Assembly: GCA_024280485.1 (NCBI GenBank)
Contig: JAJRQB010000100.1
Coordinates: 1-50,534 of the forward strand
DNA: 50,534 nucleotides
DNA from: Deltaproteobacteria bacterium
GTDB lineage: Bacteria > Desulfobacterota > Desulfuromonadia > Desulfuromonadales > Geopsychrobacteraceae
Direction of reading: 5' to 3'
The translations under genes and the position numbers were made by a program. The notes under the pieces were generated by a model. The model made no database searches, was not told the origin of the DNA, and saw only the letters and a list, made by a program, of their open reading frames with translations. Position 1 is the first letter of the stretch, and every line of letters begins with the position of its first letter. Positions 43,583 through 50,534 of the stretch are shown here, piece by piece.

Positions 43583-43591
43583 TTTGTTGCC

Positions 43592-44257
43592 ATGCGCTTG
43601 AAAGATCGTCTTCTGCAGATTCTCGCACCGCCGCTAGCCGCAGCGGTGATCCGTTTACTGCACCTGTCGATTAGAACCGAATTTATCGGAGAGGAGTCTC
43701 CGCGTGCGCTCTGGCAATCAGATGAGCAGGTGATCCTCTCCTTTTGGCACGATCAACTGTTGCTGATGGTCCTCGGCTACCGTGGACCCAAGGCTAAAAT
43801 TTTAATCAGCCCCTCCAATGATGGTGAATTGATTGCTCGGACTATGCGTTGGTTTGGTCAGGATGCAGTCCGCGGTTCCTCCTCACGCGGGGGGCGTTCG
43901 GCATTTAAATCCTTGATTACATTGGGCAAAGAGAAAGTCGATCTGGTGATTACTCCCGATGGGCCAAAGGGTCCGCGCCACGAATTGAAAGAGGGCGTTT
44001 TGCAGTTAGCCCGACTGACCGGCAGGCCGGTGATTCCTATGGCATTTGTTTGCAGCAAGGGCCACCGTTTTGCGTCTTGGGATCGATTTTTACTTCCATT
44101 CCCTTTTTGTCGTGGGGTATATGCTTTCGGTGCGCCGCTCCGATTTGATAAGGCAGAAGGAATGGAGCATTTTAAAGTGCGCTTGGAGCAGGCCATGGCA
44201 ACGAATCAGGAACGGGCAGTGGCCCGCTTGGAGGACCACGGTGTATCTGCTGTATGA
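43592..44257 (+). CDS. Lysophospholipid acyltransferase-family protein (DUF374)
   Basis: A 221-residue membrane-associated protein of the DUF374 family. An N-terminal hydrophobic segment leads to SFWHDQLLLMVL (the HxxxxD-like site), SPSNDGELIARTM, RGSSSRGGRSA and ITPDGPKGPRHELKEGVL, all family hallmarks. Neighbours in lipid A genes and the family suggest acyl transfer to lipid A or a related lipid, acting where LpxL/LpxM would. That is inference. The waaA gene begins inside its last 17 bases. Confidence 0.9.
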   Translation: MRLKDRLLQILAPPLAAAVIRLLHLSIRTEFIGEESPRALWQSDEQVILSFWHDQLLLMVLGYRGPKAKILISPSNDGELIARTMRWFGQDAVRGSSSRGGRSAFKSLITLGKEKVDLVITPDGPKGPRHELKEGVLQLARLTGRPVIPMAFVCSKGHRFASWDRFLLPFPFCRGVYAFGAPLRFDKAEGMEHFKVRLEQAMATNQERAVARLEDHGVSAV

Positions 44258-45539
44258 CCTGATACTGCTTGTAGTTGCAGCCATGCTGATTCCTTTTTAT
44301 CTGGTTCGTAGCCTGCGCTATGGCAAGAGCCGTCGAGGGATCAGGGAAAGATTTGGTTTTTTTGCTCCGGGGCGTCTGGATCTGTTGCGCGGGAAGCAGG
44401 TTATCTGGATCCATGCCGTGTCTGTAGGGGAGACCCGGGCTGCGCTTCCTTTATTGAAGGGCTTGCGTAAGCAATATCCGGATGCGTTGCTGCTGCTGAG
44501 TAATGTAACTGAAACGGGTCATGCCGTAGCCGAAGAAATCCCTGAACTTGATCTTTGTTTCTTCTTTCCATTTGATCTCTCCTGGGCGGTTAGAAGGGTG
44601 CTGAAGCAGATACGACCTGACTTGATTGTGATCGTCGAGACGGAAATCTGGCCAAATTTTGTACGTGCTGCACGCCAACAACAGATTCCTCTGTCACTGG
44701 TGAATGGTCGACTATCAGATCGTTCCTTTCCGCGCTATCGCATGGTTCGAGCGCTGTTGCGACCTATCCTGGGCTCTTTTTCTGCATTTTGTATGCAGTC
44801 GGAAACCGATGTAGAACGGGTTAAAATTCTCGGGGCGGCTGAAGAAATGGTGACCAACTCCGGGAATCTCAAGTTCGATCTGCAGGTGCGGAATGTCTCT
44901 GATGAAGATGTTTCTGAGTTAAAATATCGCTACCGACTCTCCCCAAAACTGCCTGTGATCGCCGCAGGCAGTACTCATGCTGGCGAAGAAGAGATGGTGG
45001 CCCGAACCTTTCAACGACTATTGACTGAAGGGTGTGATGTCCTACTGGTCCTGGTCCCCAGACACCCTGAACGCTGTCGCCACGTTGCTGAAATGTTAGG
45101 CCGAATGGGTATTTCCTGTCGACTGCGCAGCCAAAGTTCGGAGACTGATCCGGTTTTGCTCTCCGGTGAAGTGTTGTTAGTAGACACCCTGGGTGAGATG
45201 TTGAATATTTACGCTCTTTCTGATGTGGTTTTTGTCGGGGGGAGTCTGGTGCCGGTTGGTGGTCACAATCTGTTGGAGGCTTCTTTGGTCGGCAAGCCGG
45301 TATTGTTCGGTCCGCATATGCAAAATTTTCGAGAGATCTCCCGGCTCTTATTGGAGGTCGGGGCAGGTTCACAAATTTCAGATGAGTTGGAATTGGGACT
45401 ATCTCTGCAACGCCTGCTCGCTGATCGCGCACTCTGTTCGAAGATGGGTCAGGCAGGGCGTGCACTGATCGAACAAAATGTCGGGGCTACGGACCGAACT
45501 CTTGAGGTGCTCGGCCGGCATCTTCCTGTAGAATCATGA
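44241..45539 (+). CDS. waaA: 3-deoxy-D-manno-octulosonic acid transferase
   Basis: A 432-residue GT30 enzyme that attaches Kdo to lipid IV-A. The start is GTG 44241, with GGAGG at 44230-44234; the longer upstream frame is an artefact of the overlap. One N-terminal membrane anchor (LLYDLILLVVAAMLIPFYLV) is followed by HAVSVGETRAALPLL, VIVETEIWPNF and GGSLVPVGGHNLLEASLVGKPV, the classic WaaA motifs. It overlaps lpxK by four bases. Confidence 0.96.
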   Translation: MYLLYDLILLVVAAMLIPFYLVRSLRYGKSRRGIRERFGFFAPGRLDLLRGKQVIWIHAVSVGETRAALPLLKGLRKQYPDALLLLSNVTETGHAVAEEIPELDLCFFFPFDLSWAVRRVLKQIRPDLIVIVETEIWPNFVRAARQQQIPLSLVNGRLSDRSFPRYRMVRALLRPILGSFSAFCMQSETDVERVKILGAAEEMVTNSGNLKFDLQVRNVSDEDVSELKYRYRLSPKLPVIAAGSTHAGEEEMVARTFQRLLTEGCDVLLVLVPRHPERCRHVAEMLGRMGISCRLRSQSSETDPVLLSGEVLLVDTLGEMLNIYALSDVVFVGGSLVPVGGHNLLEASLVGKPVLFGPHMQNFREISRLLLEVGAGSQISDELELGLSLQRLLADRALCSKMGQAGRALIEQNVGATDRTLEVLGRHLPVES

Positions 45540-46609
45540 TTACTCTTGAATCTTGGCACCGCAGACTGGTGATCAAGGGACCCTCCTCAGTATTAGAACG
45601 ACTGCTGTTGTTGTTACTCTGCCCTTTAGGATGGATTTATGGTCTGATCTCTCTGTTACGCGTTGCCTGTTATCGCAGGGGACTGTTCAGCAGCTACCGC
45701 GCTGCAGTTCCGGTTGTTTCTGTCGGCAATATAGCTGTAGGAGGAACCGGAAAGACTCCAGTTGTCGACCTACTGGTTAAATATTTCCAGCAGCAGGGGT
45801 TAAAACCAGCCGTGGTTAGCCGAGGCTATGGTGGCAACAGCAAAGCAGTTGTTGGAATCGTCTGTAATGGGAAAGGCCCCTTATTGCAAGCGACCGCTTG
45901 TGGTGATGAACCATTCTTACTGGCACGTCGTAATCCAGAGGCTTTAATTTTAGTGGCCCGTAAGCGGGCACTAGGGGTCAAGTGCGCGGTAGAAGAGTTA
46001 GGCGCTGACATTGGCATCCTCGATGATGGCTTTCAACATCTAGCCGTTGTTCGAGATCTTGATCTGGTCTTGCTAGATTCCCGGGCTCCTTTCGGCAATG
46101 GACGTCCGCTCCCGGCAGGATTGTTGCGCGAGTTTCCTGCTGGGCTTAAAAGGGGGAACCTTTTTGTGTTAACCCGTTGTCGGCAGCATGATGATGAGGC
46201 TCCTTTGCCTGTCAGCCCTGTTTGGCGTTGTCGGCACCGTCTGGCCAATTATGGTCTGACCCTCGACAATGAACAGGTTGCACTTGACACCCTGAAAGAC
46301 AAGCGCCTGGCTGCTTTTGCCGGGATTGCTGATCCCGATTGTTTTTTTAGAGATTTAGAGGCTGCCGGGCTGACCTTGTCAGAGACTCTCGCTTTGAGTG
46401 ATCATGTAGAATATGATGCTTCCCTGCTCGCGCAGCTTCGACATTTAGCTGGTGATGTCGATTTTTTGCTGACCACTGAGAAGGATGGCGTTAAACTAGC
46501 TGCCGAGATATTCCCAACTATTTGTCTGCAGGTTCCAGTTGCTGTTAATTTTGAAAATGAAGGCGGCTTTCAGCGAACGCTGCAAGCTTTTCTCAAGGGG
46601 GTTAAATGA
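45536..46609 (+). CDS. lpxK: Tetraacyldisaccharide 4'-kinase
   Basis: A 357-residue membrane-associated kinase phosphorylating lipid A disaccharide at the 4' position. Residues 60-74 (VVSVGNIAVGGTGKT) contain its P-loop, and ILDDGFQHLAVVRDLDLVLLD is the second signature. An N-terminal hydrophobic segment (residues 21-46) anchors it. ATG 45536 overlaps the waaA stop (ATGA), and its own stop overlaps the next ATG, so the block is translationally coupled. Confidence 0.95.
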   Translation: MITLESWHRRLVIKGPSSVLERLLLLLLCPLGWIYGLISLLRVACYRRGLFSSYRAAVPVVSVGNIAVGGTGKTPVVDLLVKYFQQQGLKPAVVSRGYGGNSKAVVGIVCNGKGPLLQATACGDEPFLLARRNPEALILVARKRALGVKCAVEELGADIGILDDGFQHLAVVRDLDLVLLDSRAPFGNGRPLPAGLLREFPAGLKRGNLFVLTRCRQHDDEAPLPVSPVWRCRHRLANYGLTLDNEQVALDTLKDKRLAAFAGIADPDCFFRDLEAAGLTLSETLALSDHVEYDASLLAQLRHLAGDVDFLLTTEKDGVKLAAEIFPTICLQVPVAVNFENEGGFQRTLQAFLKGVK

Positions 46610-46770
46610 AGATCAGTGCAGAACTTCTCAACATTCTTGCCTGTCCAAAGTGCAAGAACCCGGTTGAGCCGCACGAAAACAGCGCACTGCGATGTGAGCA
46701 TTGCCACTTGGAGTATCCTGTACGTGATGGCATCCCTGTAATGCTGCTTGATGAAGCCGAGTCGTATTGA
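46606..46770 (+). CDS. Trm112-like zinc-ribbon protein
   Basis: A 54-residue protein, easily overlooked. It starts MKISAELLNILACPKCKN, ends YPVRDGIPVMLLDEAESY and fits the Trm112/YcaR family at every usual position. Cys13 and Cys16 (CPKC) plus Cys30 and Cys33 (CEHC) form a full zinc-ribbon pair that many YcaR proteins have lost. ATG 46606 overlaps the lpxK stop by four bases. Trm112-type proteins activate partner methyltransferases; in lpxK-linked bacterial forms the partner is unknown. A methyltransferase is encoded about 2 kb downstream. Confidence 0.88.
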   Translation: MKISAELLNILACPKCKNPVEPHENSALRCEHCHLEYPVRDGIPVMLLDEAESY

Positions 46771-47689
46771 CTTGGTTGATGTAGAAAAAAAACGTCTGCT
46801 GATCCTCAGCGACGGTAAGCCGGGGCACCTGAATCAGTCTTTGGCTTTTGCGCGCTATTTGGGATGTGACTTTAACGTCTGCGCTGTGTCTTTCCGCAGT
46901 CGAATTGCCAAAGCATTCTCCTACCTGATAGATCGTTGTGGTTTGCGAATGAACAGCCTATTTCGTGTCGATCGTATTGAGGGTGAGTTTGACGCTGTTG
47001 TTTCGGCGGGATCTGAAACATATTTTGCTAATAAAGTCCTTGCTCAGCAGATTGGTGCCAAGTCTGTTGCCATTATGTTGCCGCGCGGCTATCGCTACAA
47101 TTTTGATCTGATTGTCGCTCAGGAGCACGATAGTCCACCCGTTAGGCCGAACATTACAAGCCTGCCGATCAACCTCTCTTATGTTGAGCCGCAAGGCCTG
47201 GTTGTTGGAACATCCGGTGAACGTTATGTGTCGCTTTTAGTTGGTGGCAACAGTAAGCATGTCGTCCTAGATGAGGATCGGTTGCGGCAACAGGTGGCGA
47301 CGATCTTCACCCTGTTCCCCGAGCATAAAATTCTGGTCACAAGCTCTCGGCGTACGCCTCTCGCACTGGAAAAGGTTTTGGACGAATTCCCGTTTACACG
47401 CGCGATTCTCTATTCTCGCGAACCGATCAATCCGATTCCCGATTTTCTCCAGCTCAGTGATTACGTATTTTTAACAGCAGATTCCAGCTCCATGATCAGC
47501 GAAGCGGTAAGCTACGGATGCTCAAATATTGAAATTCTCGCGCCGCATCCTATAAAGGGACAAAACAAATTCTCACGATTCTTACAGCATCTTATTGACG
47601 AGGGATGTGTTCATCTGTTTGATGGCGAAACGGCAGAATGTCATCAAAAAATCGACTTGGGTAAACGGCTTCGTGAGGTGGCGTTGTGA
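46751..47689 (+). CDS. ELM1/DUF1022-family glycosyltransferase-like protein
   Basis: A 312-residue protein. The N-terminus has LILSDGKPGHLNQSLAFA, then VVSAGSETYFANKVLA and LTADSSSMISEAVSYG near the C-terminus, the pattern of the mitochondrial-fission ELM1-like family, which has a GT-B fold. Function is not established in bacteria, but an activity in LPS-core or surface polysaccharide synthesis is suggested by its place between lpxK and a GT4 gene. ATG 46751 overlaps the zinc-ribbon gene by 20 bases, with no clear Shine-Dalgarno, so reinitiation is likely. Confidence 0.8.
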   Translation: MKPSRIDLVDVEKKRLLILSDGKPGHLNQSLAFARYLGCDFNVCAVSFRSRIAKAFSYLIDRCGLRMNSLFRVDRIEGEFDAVVSAGSETYFANKVLAQQIGAKSVAIMLPRGYRYNFDLIVAQEHDSPPVRPNITSLPINLSYVEPQGLVVGTSGERYVSLLVGGNSKHVVLDEDRLRQQVATIFTLFPEHKILVTSSRRTPLALEKVLDEFPFTRAILYSREPINPIPDFLQLSDYVFLTADSSSMISEAVSYGCSNIEILAPHPIKGQNKFSRFLQHLIDEGCVHLFDGETAECHQKIDLGKRLREVAL

Positions 47690-48789
47690 GGGTTGTCCAG
47701 TTATTGCCTGAACTGAATGAGGGCGGGGTTGAGAGGGGTGTGGTTGAACTCAATCGTGAACTTGTCAGCCTCGGAATAGAGAGTGTCGTCATCAGTGCAG
47801 GCGGCCGTCAGGCGGACCAGATCGGTTTGGATGGTGGGCAACATGTTGTTTTCGACGTCGTCAGCAAGAATCTACTTACGGCTCCAAGCCGGATGATTCA
47901 ACTTAGAAAACTGCTGCGACAACTAAACCCTGACATTCTGCATGCCCGCAGTCGTGTGCCGGCCTGGTTGACCTTTCTCGCAAACCGTTCCATGTGCCTC
48001 CCCTTTGTGACCACTGTTCATGGATTTAACAGTGTGAACGCCTACAGTCGGGTGATGACCTTTGGCGACCGGGTTATTTGTGTCAGTCGCTCGATCAAGG
48101 AATATGTTCAGAAACACTACTCGGTTCCCGAAGAAAAGACAGTTGTTATCCCGCGAGGAGTGGATCTGGAGTTGTTTAATCCAGATAACATTGATCGAGA
48201 GTTTATGCAGGATTTTAAACAGAGATATCAACTGGACGGACAGTTGGTCATATCTTCAGTTGGGCGTATTACCCAGTTGAAAGATTATGAAACATTTATT
48301 CGTGGTGTCGTTCTAGCGAAGGAGAAGCTGCCCACTGTCGTCGGTTTGATAGTTGGCGGGGTGAGGGTGGATAAGGAGAGTTACCGACAAAGTTTGCAGG
48401 CTTTGGTGGCTGAACTTGGTGCCGAGAATTACATCCACTTCGCTGGAAATCAGGTCAAAATTGCTGAAATTTATGCATTGAGCGATTTGGTTATCTCCGC
48501 GTCCCGTAAGCCGGAAAGCTTTGGGCGCAGCGTTGCTGAAGCAATTGCGATGAATTCTCCTGTGATTGCCACTAACCATGGTGGAGTACTGGATATCATT
48601 GTAGAGGGTCACACCGGGGATTTTTTTGAGGTTGGTGATTATGTGGGCTTGGCGGGTAAAATTATAGACGTGTGTCGTTGCAAAACAGGCTCTATTCGAG
48701 GGCATATAGAGGAGAACTTTACACTCTCATCTATGGTAGTGAAAACAATTCAAGTGTACGAATCTCTCTTAGCTGATCGAAAGAATTAA
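47686..48789 (+). CDS. GT4-family glycosyltransferase
   Basis: A 367-residue retaining glycosyltransferase of GT-B fold. GTG 47686 overlaps the preceding stop. The N-terminal domain has LNEGGVERGVVELNREL, and the C-terminal domain has SVGRITQLKDYETFIRG and the E-x7-E motif in KPESFGRSVAEAIAMNSPVIA. This agrees with LPS-core or O-polysaccharide enzymes that use activated sugars on the inner-membrane inner face. The sugar cannot be inferred. Confidence 0.92.
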   Translation: MRVVQLLPELNEGGVERGVVELNRELVSLGIESVVISAGGRQADQIGLDGGQHVVFDVVSKNLLTAPSRMIQLRKLLRQLNPDILHARSRVPAWLTFLANRSMCLPFVTTVHGFNSVNAYSRVMTFGDRVICVSRSIKEYVQKHYSVPEEKTVVIPRGVDLELFNPDNIDREFMQDFKQRYQLDGQLVISSVGRITQLKDYETFIRGVVLAKEKLPTVVGLIVGGVRVDKESYRQSLQALVAELGAENYIHFAGNQVKIAEIYALSDLVISASRKPESFGRSVAEAIAMNSPVIATNHGGVLDIIVEGHTGDFFEVGDYVGLAGKIIDVCRCKTGSIRGHIEENFTLSSMVVKTIQVYESLLADRKN

Positions 48790-48878
48790 ATTTCTGTTTA
48801 GACTTCGTCTTCGTGACCAATAAGTGCATCAGTTTACTTTGTTACTTTGTTACTTTATTTGCAGTGGAGAAGTTAAAG

Positions 48879-49826
48879 ATGAGTAACCTGTGCCGGATTT
48901 GCGGAATCGAAGGCGACCACCAAGCTTATACCGTTAAGGAGATGATGTTCGGAACACGGGAAGAATTTGAATATTTTCAATGCTCATTCTGTGGTTGTTT
49001 GCAGATCAAACAGGTTCCAGAGGATCTCGGCCGTTACTACCCTGAAAATTATTACTCGTTTCAATCATACGATAAGCTAGCTGTTTCCAGGTGGCGCAGT
49101 TTTCGTTATGCGCTGCGAAACAAGCGCGGCCAGTGGCTGGAACGAATGGCTGGAGCTTTTGTTCGTCCTCCAAAACACCTTGCATGGGTCAGAAATGCGG
49201 GAGCAGATTTAGATTCAAAAATTTTAGATATTGGCTGCGGTAATGGTAAAACACTTTTAAAAATGCATTTGGGTGGTTTCAGGCATTGCATCGGCTTGGA
49301 TCCATTTATTCAGGAAACACTCCGCTATCACAATGGAGTAGTCATCCACAAACAAAGTCTGCAGGAATTCCGTGAGAATACGCAGGAAAATTTCGACCTT
49401 ATTATGTTCCACCACTCTTTGGAGCATATGGGAGATCCTCAAGAGATGATCAATGCTGCCGCTGCGCTGCTTACTGAGCGTGGGCGAATTCTGGTCCGTG
49501 TTCCTGTCGCAGATTCCTATGCCTGGGAGCATTACCGTGAAAACTGGCTGCAGATTGATGCTCCTCGTCATCTGTACTTGTTGACCCGAAAAAGTATGAG
49601 CATCCTTGCAGAGAATTCAGGGCTCAAGGTCGAGCGGATCGATTATGATTCCACGAAAGGTCAGTTCATTGGTTCCGAACTTTATCAGCGAGATATTCCG
49701 GGCAATTCAAGTTCTCGCAATAAACCGGTATTTAATCGCTCGCAACTGCGTTCCTTTAAACAAAAAACTCGCGAGTTAAACCAGCAAGAGCAGGGCGACC
49801 AGGCTGTTTTTTACTTTTGTAGGTAA
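48879..49826 (+). CDS. Class I SAM methyltransferase with N-terminal zinc-binding motif
   Basis: A 315-residue protein. The frame is open to 48813, but GGAG near 48866 and the family start favour ATG 48879. Cys5, Cys8, Cys35 and Cys38 form a zinc-binding knuckle as in sugar-modifying methyltransferases. The SAM motif is LDIGCGNGK (116-124), followed by LIMFHHSLEHMGDP. Presence in a glycan gene run points to methylation of a sugar or its nucleotide precursor. The last 50 residues are basic and charged. It could be a partner of the Trm112-like protein, but no evidence supports this yet. Confidence 0.85.
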   Translation: MSNLCRICGIEGDHQAYTVKEMMFGTREEFEYFQCSFCGCLQIKQVPEDLGRYYPENYYSFQSYDKLAVSRWRSFRYALRNKRGQWLERMAGAFVRPPKHLAWVRNAGADLDSKILDIGCGNGKTLLKMHLGGFRHCIGLDPFIQETLRYHNGVVIHKQSLQEFRENTQENFDLIMFHHSLEHMGDPQEMINAAAALLTERGRILVRVPVADSYAWEHYRENWLQIDAPRHLYLLTRKSMSILAENSGLKVERIDYDSTKGQFIGSELYQRDIPGNSSSRNKPVFNRSQLRSFKQKTRELNQQEQGDQAVFYFCR

Positions 49827-49924
49827 GGTGGTCCTTGCGTTTAAATAGTGTATTCCCTCACGTCTCAAAAATGATTTGATTTTGGTTATGACATGTTCTT
49901 AAGCGAAGGCGATGATTGTCTAAA

Positions 49925-50534
49925 ATGAAGATAAAGATGGATAAATTTTTGAGCCTGCTGTTACTGCTGTGTGTTTTCTTGACTCCACTTGCCCGTTCTG
50001 CAGAGATCCCACTCATATTAATGGCAATATTTGGACTTATTCTTGTTGTCAAGCAGGGGTCTGATGTCTTGGGGCTGGATAAAATCAGGAAGTTCTCGGT
50101 ACTGTTTCTGCTACTTTGGTTACCGATCATCTTTTCTGCGGTTGGCTCGATTAACCAATGGGATGTCGTCAGGTTCTCTGCAGGGTATCTCAGATACTAT
50201 TTCTTCGGTGTGTTTGTTATTTACCACCTTGATGCCCTGAAGTTAAGAGATCGTGTTGTCTTCTGGGTTTCGTTAGTTCTTCTTTTCTGGCTCGGAGATG
50301 CATTGATTCAGGTTTTGTTTGGAGTGGATCTGTTCGGATTTCCCCTGCTTGATCGAGTGAGCGGTGTGTTCGGCAAGCATGTGAAGTTGGGAGTGTATTT
50401 GGCTGTGTACTCACCCATTTTGATGGTTTTTATCGATCGCTTGAAAAATAAGTACATCAAAGTTATGTTGTTCGTTGCACTTGTTTTGGTAGTGCTTTTG
50501 GCTGGAAGTCGCGGCGGTTGGATCATGCTGGCTG
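49925..50534 (+). CDS. O-antigen ligase-like membrane protein (3' end outside window)
   Basis: Partial gene, 203 residues visible. It begins MKIKMDKFLSLLLLLCVFL and contains at least five hydrophobic helices with short loops (for example FSVLFLLLWLPIIFSAVGS, YYFFGVFVIYH, RVVFWVSLVLLFWLG). GSRGGWIML near the end matches the conserved motif of WaaL/Wzy-type proteins. The charged long periplasmic loop lies outside. A second ATG at 49937 is possible and neither has a strong Shine-Dalgarno. The product probably ligates O-antigen to lipid A-core. Confidence 0.8.
   Translation, partial: MKIKMDKFLSLLLLLCVFLTPLARSAEIPLILMAIFGLILVVKQGSDVLGLDKIRKFSVLFLLLWLPIIFSAVGSINQWDVVRFSAGYLRYYFFGVFVIYHLDALKLRDRVVFWVSLVLLFWLGDALIQVLFGVDLFGFPLLDRVSGVFGKHVKLGVYLAVYSPILMVFIDRLKNKYIKVMLFVALVLVVLLAGSRGGWIMLA

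Noticed and set aside
44046-44240. Upstream extension of the waaA frame inside the acyltransferase gene
   Set aside because: GGAGG precedes GTG 44241, and the extension has no WaaA-like sequence.

Overview
The window looks like a chromosomal segment of a Gram-negative anaerobe of the Desulfuromonas/Geobacter type (Desulfobacterota). This is inferred from gene content and order: a lysS–lol–bamA–ompH–lpxD–fabZ–lpxA–lpxB–msbA–waaA–lpxK run, a four-subunit 2-oxoacid:ferredoxin oxidoreductase, small c-type cytochromes and many glycine-tailed lipoproteins. No rRNA, tRNA or CRISPR array was recognised. No gene-free stretch exceeds 300 bases.

Region 1 (1–16044) is accessory in character and all on the + strand. 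It opens with the 3' part of a BTAD-type transcriptional regulator. Ten genes for exported proteins follow, six of them clear or likely lipoproteins: a PKD/fibronectin-III lipoprotein, a ZU5-like lipoprotein, two unknown small envelope proteins, a PQQ-type beta-propeller, a jelly-roll plus Sel1 protein, another lipoprotein, a Sel1 protein, a 122-residue lipoprotein and an ankyrin-repeat lipoprotein. Hairpins and an operator-like palindrome lie between some of them.

Region 2 (16129–18416) holds small cytochrome genes: a cytochrome P460 C-terminal remnant, a diheme lipoprotein and a monoheme protein with a carboxypeptidase-regulatory-like domain. A 171-bp MITE-like inverted-repeat element ends the region and supplies the last gene's stop codon.

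Region 3 (18464–23719, - strand) is a five-gene, tightly coupled operon: LolA-like carrier, two FtsX/MacB-type permeases, an ABC ATPase and an outer-membrane beta-barrel. I read it as a dedicated second lipoprotein or lipid export route, separate from the housekeeping Lol system at 33471–35406. The carrier gene has one in-frame TAA, and a REP doublet sits inside the operon. This is the best candidate in the window for an undescribed system.

Region 4 (23849–31858) mixes a patatin phospholipase, a Csd4/Pgp1-type murein carboxypeptidase, the porGDAB-type operon with a terminator, yceH, an MFS transporter and a hotdog thioesterase.

Region 5 (31966–50534) is an envelope-biogenesis superoperon: lysS, a single Lol permease plus LolD, BamA, Skp/OmpH, the Raetz pathway genes, MsbA, an acyltransferase, WaaA, LpxK, a Trm112-like zinc-ribbon protein missed by length cut-offs, an ELM1-family protein, a GT4 glycosyltransferase, a methyltransferase and the start of an O-antigen-ligase-like protein. 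Most of these genes overlap or nearly touch. No lpxI or lpxH lies in the cluster.
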